Shown in pieces: positions 50,801 through 63,085 of a stretch of DNA of 64,000 bases. The position numbers were made by a program, and so were the translations under genes. Within the stretch, counting starts at the first letter, position 1, and the number at the start of each line of letters is the position of its first letter. The notes below the pieces were generated by a model. The model saw nothing but the letters and a program-made list of their open reading frames with translations, made no database searches and was not told where the DNA came from. This DNA is from Nemopilema nomurai (taxonomy: Eukaryota; Cnidaria; Scyphozoa; Rhizostomeae; Rhizostomatidae). The DNA is taken from NCBI GenBank assembly GCA_003864495.1, contig ML133454.1:214501-278500 (forward strand), written 5' to 3'.

Positions 50801-53800
50801 GTTGAAATTCTTTTTCATATTGTCATGCTTTTTATTTCCTAAAATTAAAGATCTTTTTGTAGTTGCATAGATTGTGCTCAAATCGTTACAAATCGTTCAT
50901 TCACACAAATTATTTCGGTCATGGACAGAGGAGGCAAATTTGATGCCTAAGCCACAAAGGTCAATGACCTAACTTCGCTGTCCCACACAATCACCCACAA
51001 CATTTTGATCGTTTTACCGAGAAAATATACCAACAAGGTTTAATTTTCTCTCAGCTATTAGCATTGTTAATTCAAGTTTGCTAAAGAGGAGACGGTATGA
51101 AAAGATGAATGCAAATGATAAGTATAAATAGCGGAAAAGTTTGCATAATTTGCGTACTTGCATACTCTGAGGAGTGTCGGACGAAGAAGAACTTATTATA
51201 GCTATTGTGAAGTTCTGTTCCACAAAGCACTTTTTTGCATACAATAAGGTCGAAGTAACTTTTTTTTATCTACGAACTATCAAATGACTCTACTTTGAGA
51301 ACAGTTGAATCACTCACCTCTGAGAACTTTTTAGCATTCTCGTCCATACTGTATTTGATAGCCATATCTAGTCTAAGATTATCTGGCATTTTCAGCATTA
51401 CCCACACTCTTTCTAATCGATCTTGTAGTGTCAGCTGTGGAGGAGGCTAAGGAAAAAACGAAAGAAATAATAATGGACGCAAACTACCTTGTAAAGCAAA
51501 ACAGATATATATGGCTGTGACGCGACAATAAACTGCTTATAAACTTTAAAAAATGAAACAAATGGAGCAGCTTTCATCTGAATGACATCCACCTAGAGTT
51601 CAAATGATAATTCTTGGATTTATTCTCAGGAGCTGATGGACTTTCCTGGAAGGTTTAATTGCCAAGAATGGCGTATCAAGACTAGCCAGAAAGGAATTTT
51701 AAAAGGGAAAACTATGGCTCTATTTTAGCATCAAGTCGCCTCTTACCATGTCTATCAAAAACCGTATTCTAAGAAATACAGGGACGAAAAGCAGGGAATA
51801 TAAAAAGTGAGAATAAGTGGAAAAGGAAAATGGGATATTGCAAATTGAATCACCAAAGACGCAGAGAAAAAAATGTTACGTGAAAACAAAGAGCAATTAA
51901 AAAAAGCTTGGAATGGAAAAGGGAGATATTAGATCGGAATAGAAGTAAAGAACAAGGCACATGGATTGGGGTGTAACGAAGTAAAAGACCATGAGAAAAA
52001 AGATAGGGGTTGGAAAATAGAACGGCAAATAAGAATTAGGTAGGTGAAGCCATCGGGATTGGTTTAAAGAGAATAATTGTGACCTTACAAACCACTGTAA
52101 GCAAATACACACCAGGTAATCGGATGTTCCGCTGTTGACCGGCCTTGTCAATCTTGACCCGGTCATCTCTGATGACACACCTGACATTCTTGTTGACTTC
52201 CCAGACGCACTTACTTTTCCATCTTTCATCCCTGTGACAGCGTCAACAGCAAAAATTGAATGGAAAGAGTCATCTAGAGTAGAAGGTGACAGATTAAAAT
52301 AGGTTAGAAGGTAAGATAAGACAACATAAGTCAATAATTGTCAAGATAAGTATAATATCAGTAAAGGATACTTAAAATGACAGTTTGCAAGTATTATGTG
52401 CTCGGGCGTTTCTAAAGCGTTCATAAAAAAGCTTGTCAAGTAGCTCGCAAGAATAATGACATTTACGCAAGTTTGCAAGCAGTGGTGTCTTCTAAGAGCT
52501 CAAAAGAAGGCTTGTCAAGAAGGTTCATCTATACAAAAAGACAAGCTAGTTCATTGAAGACATTCTTGCAATTTATCATTCAGCTTGTTTTAGTTGCAGA
52601 TCTGGTCTGTTACATATGTGATCTCACAAGTGTTTTCAGGTATCTATAGACAACTTAAAAATTCTAAGCATTTACCATCGATTTCAGGCTCTTTTCCAAG
52701 CCCCCCGAGAAGAATTGTGTTTACATTCCAAAAGCCGTCGCTGTATTTGCTCTTGGCTGCTTGTAGTTGGGCCTGGCGTTCTTCGTACCGTCTGCAATGG
52801 AAGCGAACCAAATGGCCATCAGTACTGCTCCATGTTACCAGATATACCCAATCACTTATTACACTCGGTGTCTGTAGCTTATTATCTGGTCTTCAAACGC
52901 AAAAAGCTTTGTCTATTCTGACTACTTTTTCATCAGTTCTATATGAAATTCGTACAAGCTTTATGCATGGAAAGTTAGAAAACCTGACAAATTTCATAAT
53001 TAAGACAACTACTTAATATATTTTCGTAATGTATAATTGTATAAGTGTTTAAATGGGAGTTAAAAATTCGTTCCAGGAATCAAGTGGACACAAAGTTCAG
53101 GCAGTTTAAGCGAGTAGATTCCACCTTAGAGTTGACATGCCACCTTCGTAATTGCGATGCCACAAAGTGTATAGGTTCTGTTACATAGCAGAAGCACGTG
53201 AACATTTATTGATTGTGACACAATGCTGATACTTAGGCTAACATTGAGCAAAACAAGATAAAAAGCAATTAAAATCTAGCTTTTAGCTCTGAGTATTTCC
53301 GTTTAAAAATCCAAGTTGATCTTCAAGAAGACTCATTTCCTAGGCAAAAACATTTCCAAACACGTCTACAGAATTCCTCTTAGTTGTTTGTCAAAATACG
53401 GAAGGCAGATTGCATCAAGTAAGGTGTTTGGTGATATCAGAAGATCTGCCGGTGCCTACACAATTTGCACAAAGATATCCTCTTGAATATCACACGCTTG
53501 CATTAATAATATGCTGATTGGCGAATGTATTTGATGTACCGTGGTCTTGCCTGGGAGAAAGTATCGAAAATTGCCCGTGGGGATTCACAACCGTCCTATC
53601 TGATCAAAGAATGTTAATACTATGATCCTCCTAATTAATCTTTTGAATTAAATCAACTAAGTCAATGCAAAGTTCCCTTTATTACGGAGTCAATGCTTTC
53701 AAATTCCATCCAGAATGTGTAATATTATTCCCATGAAATTAAGATTGTTCTATTATGTTAAAATCTACTCTGAGGATGTGACCGTATTATCGAGATTATG

Positions 53801-56800
53801 TCATTCCTTGTAAATCATTAGTGCCCATTCTTGTTAAACGATAAAATTAAATTCCTATGGAAATTTATAATTTAAAAAATTTGCAGATCACAATGCTGCT
53901 ATGTTGAGATGAATATCTCCAGGATAAATCTGAAGTCCCCTAATTCCAGACTTATAAAAGTCAAGGTGCAAAGCTTCAACAGAACTGAATGGCTTTTTCT
54001 GTCTAGGGAATTTTTTATTGACTGACAAGCACAAGTGTAGAAACGCCCAGGAACATAAGTAATTCTCATTGCAATAAAAACCTCAAAAATGTTGACAAAT
54101 GACTTATATTTAATTGTCATTTCCGTGCATTCTTGGATGGAATTTACAGATAGCCAATTGCTTTTGAAAAATCTCTTTGCTTTGGGTAATTTTGAAATGG
54201 TAAGTAATTTTCAAACTTATTCGGGAGAAGGAACATGTTAGAGGGGTCGTTTGAAATTAACTCACAAAAAGAGTACAGATTGAGCTTGTAAGGGGAAATA
54301 AAATATAGGAATTAATAACCTTTTTCGTGCCAATGTCTCTGGATCTTCTTGGACCGTATTAGACGAGCCTTCTGCTTTGCCCTCATCGTCCTCAGAATCA
54401 TAAAGATGAAATATCTTTGTCAAAAAGTCGTTTTCCTAGAAAAAGAGAAGACTTCAAAATAATACAATCCCTTTTAAAATGAAAGAATCGTTTACAAAAC
54501 GGGTTGTTCAAAACATTTAGCATCCTCAAAAAGACATTATTGGTTTATACCACTAAATCTATTGAAGAATCTCAGAAAACCTTATTAAAAAACCAAGCTG
54601 ACAAGAAAAGAGTGTCTGATACAAGAACGATCGTTTACCCCCGTTGAAACATATTTATAGAAATCTTCACTGTTAATCGTTGACTTCCACCACGCTAACC
54701 AGGCCGCGTACGACTTAACTGGCTTTTTCTGGTTTGGTTGAGTGTAATCGGCTTCTTGTGCGTTTAGCTCTTTATTGGCATTTTCCTTCAGCTAGAAAGC
54801 AAAGGAAAGGAATTGCTAGTTATCACATCAGTGCCGTTATTTACATGTTGTGGGAAATAGTATTTATTGCAGTAGATTTGTTTATCTAAAGACTTGTTTC
54901 AAGTAGTGTTCTGTGACAGGAAATGCTATTGTAATTCTAACGAAAGGAAGAAGAATTCTGGACTTTTTAGTTCAGCCTTTGATATGGAAAATGCAATCAA
55001 GCTCTCATCTAAAACGTAAAACTTTAAAAAAACGACAAGATTTGATATGGTAAATTGACCGTTGAAAAATAGTGTGGTGGGCCCCAATTCTGTTGAAAAG
55101 CTAAAATCATTCAGTGTTTGAAAAAATTGCAAAAGGAAAGATCAAATACAGTTAATGAACACAAAAAGAGTTGAAATATTGTGGATGAATTTGGTCATGT
55201 ACGCCATTTATAACCAAGATAAGAATCGAAGCTAGCGTGCTTCCAGCTTTAATAATTTACTTGAAAGGTTGTTTTAGCAAGGCATTTTAAACGCGTCCAG
55301 ATTAATCCTAAGGATTTTGGGTGGGGAAATACACGTCTGAAAGAATTTAATAGTTCATATGAATAACCTTTTCATAGCTAAAAACACATATTAATCCTCA
55401 TCAATTTGGCTTCGTTAATTCAAGACTACCTTGAGAATTTCCTGTCTTCCTAGTCCGCCAAATTTTGGTCTAAAATAAAGTTTGAAATAAGTCATTCACT
55501 GAAAGCAGTGAAAATTGGTGAGTATTTGGAGATATATTCAGTGATCTGACACAGTAGTGTATTTTGTCCATGTTGAAAATTGTGGTAGTTCAGTTTCATA
55601 CAGTATTTTCTTTAGCCTTAATCCTCCAGAAATATTTAATAAACATCATATCTTATTAAACACACTAGTGGTTAAAGTTGAACACCTTAAAGGGTCTACA
55701 AAATTATTAGAATACATGGTGTTCATTAAGAGTTGTTACGCCCTTTGTGGAGTACGCTAAATCCTACAATGGTTGATCTCTATAAAGGCCTCCATGGTAG
55801 AGTTTAAGAGAGTGCTTGGAAGATTATCAGTTCGGCCTTGAAGCCGATGTCCATGTACGGGTCTCTGGCTACAGCAAAAGTTATACATTCTTCGGTTCAA
55901 AATCAGCAAACGTGCCATCAAATGAAGTTAATGTGCCACAACAGGAATGGTAAGAGTGATTCAACTTGGTTTAAAGGTCAGTTCTCGATGCTACATACAA
56001 ACTGCATCACTGGTAAGTCGAGAAACTTGTGACAATGCTAAATAAGTTCAACATAAAGGATCTTGTGCACAATGGCAAAGCAATCACTTTTCATTATAAA
56101 CTGGGCAAACCCTGCTAACTGCACAAGAAATCTATTCTCTATAAGAATCCAAGGACTTTGAGGAATGTTTGATAAATCCCCGCCTTGGCAATGAAACATA
56201 ACATACGAATTTCTCCAATCGTTGGCACTTCCTTTGCCCCAAGGTGGTTCTGATTTTCCAACCAACAGTTTGTTCAATATTCGGATGTCCCTGGACTCAG
56301 ACACTTGTGATCCTTTGGCATTCGAGAGCTCGAGAACTGGTGGACATTTGACGACGTAATCATCCTGAATGAGGAAGGAAAAGTTGAAGTAATGCGATAG
56401 AAACCATAAACTAGATGTGCAATAGGTGTAGAGGGGAGGTGAGGGGGGGGGGGGGGGGGGAATAGAAGTAGCTTTCACATAATCACAAAATGGGTAGACA
56501 AGGCTTTACAATTTTAGAAGGATTCAATTTGGGAGGGTTGGTGGTCGTCCCCATTCTCCCACAGGGCAATGATTCTTGAGTTGTTCCAAAATTGTCAATA
56601 ATGTCAATATAGTGTACAGAAGAGCAAAGCCAAAATAGCAGGGTGCCTTCTGTTTCAACTAACTGATTAAACAGCTGATTTCAAAGGTCATTTTTTCATG
56701 AAATATTTCCACAAAAGACTTATTTGCTAAAGGTTATCAAATGCAATTGAAAAAGACAGCCTCTTACTGCAACATTAGTTAAGAACCGTGTTTCAGTATT

Positions 56801-58422
56801 CTTTGCTAGGCAAGACAATGATTACGGTGACAATAGTTTACGTGCTGACTCCAATAATAGTAGCAAAAAAATCAAGGAAAGGAACCCAAGTGAGACGGCA
56901 TTATTGGCATGTCCTTCAATTTGGCAGGTCTGAAAGAGCTACAGGGTACCTTGGGGATGTAAGAATACATCTCTAAAGTATCATAAACATACTATTAAGC
57001 AAGTGGATATTAAAGAGTGAAAATTTTCTTATTCTTTACATGCAAGCCAAGCAATCATTTGCTATGTGCATTGGGTTGCAGATTTTTCATATATATGGAT
57101 ATGAGAATAGTAGGAAAATGAGAAAGTTGTCAGTGTTTCATTAGATACCCGTAAAGTGCAAATAATTGTGATTTTGGCCTAAAAGCCACTTTCCCATTTC
57201 ATTTAGCCTCATTCAGAATATTCATTTGACTTGCCAATGTATCCCAAGGGCACTGTACTTAGAATGGACAAAAACGTTACACATCAACCTGGAAACGCAC
57301 TGGCTATGAAAAAACCGTAAAAAATATCCAATCTATAAAAGACATTCTGATGAAAGACAAAAGCTTCTATGTTTCTTTGTCATAACATGTTTTTACATTT
57401 ATCATACAACACCGTCTGGAAGCATCCACCTGGTATTATTTAGTCTTGGTTTTTATTTTACGCGGACATGATATGGCGCCGTCTTTACGTTTTTCAACTA
57501 GCCTTTCTAATTATAACGTGCGGACTACAAAATTAAAGACCAATGAAAATGCGATAAATCATAAGCATGGGATCTTTTGTGAGCTAGATGAAGCAAGTCT
57601 AAGAATTTGCAGATGAATGTGTTTGAGAGATGAAATCTGTTGAAAATGAATGATTGGAGAGAAAAAATGGAGGTGGGTGGGCTCCGATTACGATACAAAA
57701 CTTCATCGTCGCTTATTACGAAAATAATAACAAAGACCAAAAGATTCAAAGATTTAATTCGCTGTGATACTAGGAGTCTTATTGCTATTTATTCTTGCAG
57801 TGATAAACAGCTTGTCCATTTGGCACTTAGTTTCCAGAAAAGGAAAAGGAAATCAAGAGGGCGTATATCCAAGACTTGTATCACAAGATTAGCAGTTGGG
57901 TCCATTATCAAGGAGTTCTTCTCCAGATAGTGTCATCCTACTGGAAATTAGAAACCTTGTTTCGTTTTACTTAATGGTACATTGCCAAATGTATGTGTTG
58001 AATATTTCTGCGATTCAACCCTGAAAATAATCAAAAGGAATGTTCTTTTTCTTATGGAATGGTCAAGGAACCCTTAGTTAACTTGAATGATGTTTTTGAG
58101 GAGCTTAACTGGAATTCTTTTCACCTCCAATCATTTCATTCAAAACATTTCGAATTATCTGTTGACGCCCTTGTGTAGAGCTGCTTAGCCTTAAAAATGA
58201 AAAACTGTTCCAATAATCACGATGGAACTGATCTTGAAGGTACACTAATCTGGGTAAGAGTTTGCATTAGTAGACATTAGACTACCAGCTACTTCAAGTC
58301 AGTACCTGATCAAACTGCAGATGCACTTTACTGATTGTAGTCACCACTTCTCCGTATACCTCTTTGATTTCATCGCCAGCAAAAAGATTGCGGTCTAGCC
58401 ATTTCACAGTTGCATCGTCAAT
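38874..58422 (-). CDS. CCDC87: Coiled-coil domain-containing protein 87, C-terminal half (433 aa, 12 exons)
   Basis: Exons, 5' to 3' on the minus strand: 58306-58422, 56207-56364, 55430-55469, 54639-54791, 54320-54435, 52676-52791, 52215-52273, 51318-51446, 49141-49255, 40035-40096, 39541-39621, 38874-39029. All junctions agree in phase and give 1302 nt. The gene is named from a run of segments that match CCDC87 in order: EVYGEVVTTIS..HLQFDQ, WWKSTINSEDFYKYV, DFLTKIFHLYD, LDMAIKYS, ALEKFERNASDPNRFFRK and VTFQGRPYVEKM..KTEMLYWLQEERR. In mammals the protein is testis-expressed and linked to sperm function. The vertebrate protein is about 850 residues, so about half is missing: the first visible exon opens in phase 0 after an acceptor, and no convincing upstream exon was found before the DMRT exon. 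One donor (GTTATT at 54319) is atypical but the frame needs it. Confidence 0.82.
39196..39262. repeat. GTTA-rich simple repeat (CCDC87 last intron)
   Basis: Degenerate runs of GTTA and TTAG (AGTTAGTTAGTTAGTTATT, then AGCTAGTTAGTTAATC). It is simple-sequence DNA with no further structure seen. Confidence 0.75.
40097..49140. other. 9-kb intron of CCDC87
   Basis: The longest intron in the window. It carries a LINE reverse-transcriptase relic near 43200-43340 and a perfect TGACGTCA at 46349-46356. The short open frames on both strands lack splice-compatible ends or recognisable motifs, so I do not call a nested gene. Confidence 0.6.
43200..43340 (+). mobile_element. Relic of a non-LTR retrotransposon reverse transcriptase
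   Basis: On the + strand, NLPGREQREEVDMPQGPVLGPLLF is visible in one frame. This is the LINE RT block around the (V)PQGSxLGPLLF motif, with the preceding YL.GR.Q segment. The frame then breaks (stop about 12 codons on), so the FADD catalytic block is absent. It lies antisense to the host gene CCDC87. Confidence 0.65.
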
Positions 58423-61400
58423 CTGTAAACAGAGACACAGATAATGACCAGGCAAAGATCCCCGAAGAAGAATGGGTAAACATCAGGTCCGCATATGGTG
58501 TGTTGGACACGCTTATTCTTCTACTATCGGGGAACACTATCAGAGCGATAACACTGATTTAACCAATGATTACAAATTATTGATAATGCTACAATTTACA
58601 GGGTAAAGTCAGCTGAGAAAATAAGAGTAGAAAACTCGTGGTTTGAAATAACTCTCATGATATTATGATACTACTATGACGCGAAATTCATTCAAAAACT
58701 TTTTTAATTTTGTTCTTATAATACAGCACAAAAGCATAACTGAAAAACAGAAGGAATAGTGATACCGACAGTGTTATGAAGACAAAAATACATGAATAAG
58801 TTCTATGTGCCGGGAGAATTCTTTTAGAAAAATTCTAATAAAAAATCTCGTCTTACACGTTGAATACAAGTGACAGAAAAATAAAATTTGGAGGATTGGG
58901 GACTGGAATTATACTGTGGCTCAAATAAATATGGATCTGTGTATATGTAAGCAGACATATGTCTGTGTGTCTGTGCCTTGCTAAAATCATGATTCGCAAA
59001 TATTGCGCCTCTCGCAGGGGTAGTGGTAGTTGCTACATTTGCTACATCAAGGGATATGCATCTCACAAGTTCTACAAACATGGCAAAGGCTATGTTATTT
59101 TGATCTCGCTCTTGACAGAGGATCGCAACTTGATTTGGCTAAATCGCTGTGATATGATCCGCGTAGCTCGTTTAACAACAAAGTTATAGAAAGCTATTAA
59201 TGCAAGTTTTTTAGTAAAGAGTGCTTTTGCCCAAAATGAAGTGCGGAAACTTGTCAGTATCTTTTAAATTGCACCCAAATAATGACTTCATTTTTATCAT
59301 GCACTGCTTTATCGATTTGTAGAAGGTTGCTCCATAGGGTGCATTGAAAGTGAAATTAACAAGAAGCACCTTCGAGGAATCGTACAGAAACGCCAAGTTG
59401 CAAAGTACATGGGCGCTGCGGCACACTGCTTCAGTTCTGCGGAGGCGCATACCAAGGATGCAAAGGTGAGGGAATGTTGCCAAATACAGCGAATGTGATA
59501 CGCAAAGGTTTGTTGGTAACCTTTAGAAGAGCCTTTATCGCGGGCTTAATAACCGTGTTTGCCAAGCTTCTTCTAAAAATTAAGCTGTGGCTTGATCTAT
59601 TTGCTCTTAGCAATGTCTTCAAAAACCTGACGCTTTCCTTTTTCATGTGGATTTTTGAATGCAAAGGATTTTTTCTTAGAGAATATAGAGAGGAATTATT
59701 ACGGATCCAGTGGCTTTTCCAGGCTCAAAGTGTAATCTTTCAATATAAAAAGCTGTGGACACCGGTTCTTAACCGTAATTGAAACGAAACCATTCCAGCG
59801 AAAGCCAAGCAAACTCGATCGGCAGTGCAAGCTGGATGGGGTTTGGGGTGCAACCTGAGTGTATCGCTCATAGCAGGTCGATCGACAAACAGTCAACACA
59901 CTCATTGTCAGTTTTTACGTTGGTCGGTAACTTCGAAAAAGGGTCTTGAACAAGCCTAAGTTGAATGCAATCTGAAATTTGCAGCGATAGATGATTGCAT
60001 CAGTGAATGAAAATTGAAAAGAGCCTATGTATTCTTTTGAAGTGTAAACTTGCCAACTTAAAGCTATACAAACAATGATGATAAATGTCAAAAATTGCAT
60101 TTCATATGTTGGCATCTCCGTTAATTAAAGCTGCATGCCTATATATCAAACATAAGAGGATGGTGTGATATCATAACACTGTCTCTGGTTGGCCTCAAAT
60201 CTTGCATTTAACTACGTACCATTCAAGAAGATTCGAAAAACTGCAACCTTCTCAACTTTCCTGAAAAATGCTTGACACAGTGACCTCAGCGCCATCTTTT
60301 GGCCTGTCTTTTAAAGTCGCAACTAAAAGATAGGTCCAATTAACCCTAGATGTACCAAAGATTACGAAAAGATTGCACATGAGAAACCTTAGCTATCCGG
60401 TTATTCGCCATGGGTGTTTGTGGTAAGACGATGCAAATTTCAAGAAAATCCCCATTAATTTGGCAAAAAAGAAAGATCAAGTCTGTTAATTATTTTGAAG
60501 CTTTCTGTGCAATTAATTAAAGCAATTTTCTTGCTGACCTTTCCAGGGATTCCAGACATAGTAAATGTGTAACAGGAAAAAGAGAGGATGGAATCTTGTA
60601 GAATCTGGTCAACAGAAGAAGAAACCCTGTCAATCGACAAATCCCGTTTGTGTTGAAGAAAAACACAGGCTCACACTGTGAGGGGAATGGTGTCTTCAGA
60701 CTATTAAGAGAGAATACATTGCTAGATGTGAAGAAAAGTAGGGGCTTAAGCAAGAGATAGATGGTAATGAATCGGTCAAAACCCAAAAGCATCTCGAGAC
60801 TGCATCGCGACTTAAAAGCGAATCGTTATGCTTTAGTTTTGTAAGCGAAACTCGTTATGCTTTGGTCCTTTGCAACATATTTTTATATTGGACCTTTCGC
60901 GGTGCACATCAACTTTTAGAGTTTGTGTGTATTTGGAGCTCGCAGCTCATTTAAAGAATTAGATGAAATTAAAAGAAAATTCATAGAAGAACTCGATTGA
61001 TTGATTGGACTGTCAAGAATTTTAATGCAACTCAGAAAAAACTAAACAGCTTTTTTCTAAAGCTTTTCTTCATTTACACTCCCTTTAAACAGTCATTTAA
61101 AAATTAATCAAACGTAGGCAGTAGGATATAAGCAAAATATTTGAATACTAGAACGTCAAAATGATCAAACCCATTTCACAATAGATGCAGTCAGAATTTC
61201 TTCTCGCTGTTAAGCTTATTCTTGTAGAGAATTTGGCTTGAACTTCGCTCAGGAATTTGGCAAATCGCAAGAAGCAGTGTGTTTTGTGTCGTACTGGGTG
61301 GTTAGAGTGCAACGATTCCTCTAAATTGTGTTCAGTCCATTTTCTTTTGCATCAAAGCACACGAATCTCCCTTGCTGCTCGCATTTATGATAACTGAACC

Positions 61401-62282
61401 TAGAGTCATTGGGTTTTAGAAATTGAATTGTCGCCAATTGGAAGAGCTGGTAATCAAATCAGAAAGCAGTTTGTAAATGCACATCAATGAGGCAAAAATC
61501 AGTCAGGTAGCGGACGCAAAGCAGCTCTTTGTTCAAGTATTCGAATCCAAAACATGCTTACAAAGTTTTACGGACAGATTCTGTTCTTTACGTGCCTCTT
61601 ACCATTACAACACAAGCAACATCATTTGATGCAGTTGAAAATAAAAGTTTAAGTTCAAACACTGTTTTAAGTTCAGTGTATGCTTCAGGCACGCACAAGG
61701 TTAAATCAAGCTGATAGTTTTTACTATTGGCTTGAAAGATCCTTTTTCGTTTGCTGGAGCACTACGAATAAAATTGTTGACATCGTTTCGCCTAAATGAA
61801 TTCGTCCATGGAGTATGGCTTTGAATTCACCCGACTTTGCAACAGAACCAGAGAGAAAGTTTACAAAAGACGTTCAAGAAAGCAACACCGAAGATCAATG
61901 ATTTGTTCGAAATGATTAAACTGCACTTAGAGAAGTCTGAAGCATTAAAATGAATTAAGACAACTAAGGTTTAACATAGTATTCAAAGATGCTTTGATAT
62001 AATTTCCAAATTGCCTCCGCACATTGCTCCAGACATTCGCACTCTGGCTTTGAATAAGCCAAAGAACCTTGGCTTATTTACATTACATTCTACAATATCA
62101 CTACTCTATTTTGTATTTTCGTATCTAGCTCAAAGAGACTACCATATTAATTTTTACAATTAATATATATGTGTATATATATTACTGGAGATGGCATTCA
62201 TTGGTATTCAAGGCAAGCCACCTAACAGAGATTCTTCGCAGAAGCCTTCAATAACGTCCATCCATCAAATGAACCAGCGCTT
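58423..62282. other. Region between CCDC87 exons and the DMRT exon
   Basis: About 3.9 kb. If CCDC87 starts here, its N-terminal exons should be present, but no frame matches the family. A possible exon (61603-61753, minus) with a good GTAAGA donor and phase-0 exit is noted but is weak. The stretch also serves as the 3' flank of the DMRT gene. An AT-rich run lies near 62155-62190. Confidence 0.45.
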
Positions 62283-63085
62283 CTACTGAACAGCCTTGGT
62301 GATTCTGGCCCCGCAGGTCCGACAAAACAAATCTTGCGGCCGCGCAGGGGCTTTGCATTCGAAACAGACTGGTTCACCAATATTAAGTCTGTCACTGTTC
62401 TCATGACCAAGGTGTCGCCTTGGAGGAATATCATTACCAAACTTTTCACTGCCTTCGTGCAAAGAAAGGAAATAGTTGACATGACCTCGACAATCTGCTT
62501 TTCTTGTATCGTGTTCCGTGATTCGGTGCATCATGTGATTGTATTTCATCATCTCCATCCTGTTTGCCGGCATATAGTCGGAAAACTTACGCACGCCGTT
62601 TCTATGGCAACAGGTGCAGGGGGGCTGCTCCATGCCTCGGGCGGGTGACGAGAATGCCGAAAGATGTCTTGCGAACGTGGCCGGGGGGATCTCAATGTGC
62701 TCCTTGCTGTTTGGCTTCACCTCCCTGAGCCTAGTCATAGAATGCGGGGAGAGAATTTCAACCGCCTTGAGCAAGTCACCCTGGCAGTTCTTCAGAACGG
62801 ATCCCAGTACAACTGGGTCTAAATAGGGAAAGATCTTCATTAGCACCTCTGCAGGGTCCTTGCTGGACTCCGAGGGAGAAGAGGCGAAAAGCTTGGATGC
62901 TGTCGAAAATGGCAAAGGTGCTGGTGGCTGCGGAGGAAATTCTCGATGCTCTGGCGAACTTCTTGTAGAAGACTTGCCATCGTGCCAGCTTCTGTTATCA
63001 AACACATTCTGTTCGTTTTCCAAATGAGACTCAAACCCGTTGCTACTTGAACCTTGGATCGGTGGGGCATTCCCTTCAGGCATGC
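62283..63085 (-). CDS. DMRT (doublesex/mab-3 related) transcription factor, last exon with DMA domain
   Basis: The exon opens after an acceptor (TTTTTTGTAG, AG at 63086-63087) and runs 267 codons to TAG. After a Ser/Pro-rich stretch (EFPPQPPAPLPF) comes a DMA domain, the CUE-like ubiquitin-binding helix bundle found only in DMRTA/DMRT3-type proteins: DPAEVLMKIFPYLDPVVLGS then VLKNCQGDLLKAVEIL. The C-terminus carries a zinc-ribbon-like pattern, CFEC-x10-CRTCG. The DM DNA-binding domain must be on an upstream exon beyond 64000; I see no Cys/His DM pattern between 63086 and 64000. The product would be a nuclear regulator, in many animals involved in sex or neural development. Assignment rests on the DMA domain. 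Confidence 0.78.

Noticed and set aside
58824..59081. Candidate upstream CCDC87 exon on the minus strand ending at a GTAAG donor
   Set aside because: The translation has no resemblance to the part of CCDC87 expected before the first visible exon.
60455..60792. Hydrophobic and other open frames on the minus strand
   Set aside because: Overlapping frames of AT-rich, Leu/Phe-rich composition with no consistent splice sites or family similarity; best explained by chance.
61603..61753. Possible phase-0 exon on the minus strand with GTAAGA donor
   Set aside because: The acceptor has a poor pyrimidine tract and the 50-residue translation does not match CCDC87; kept only as a note.
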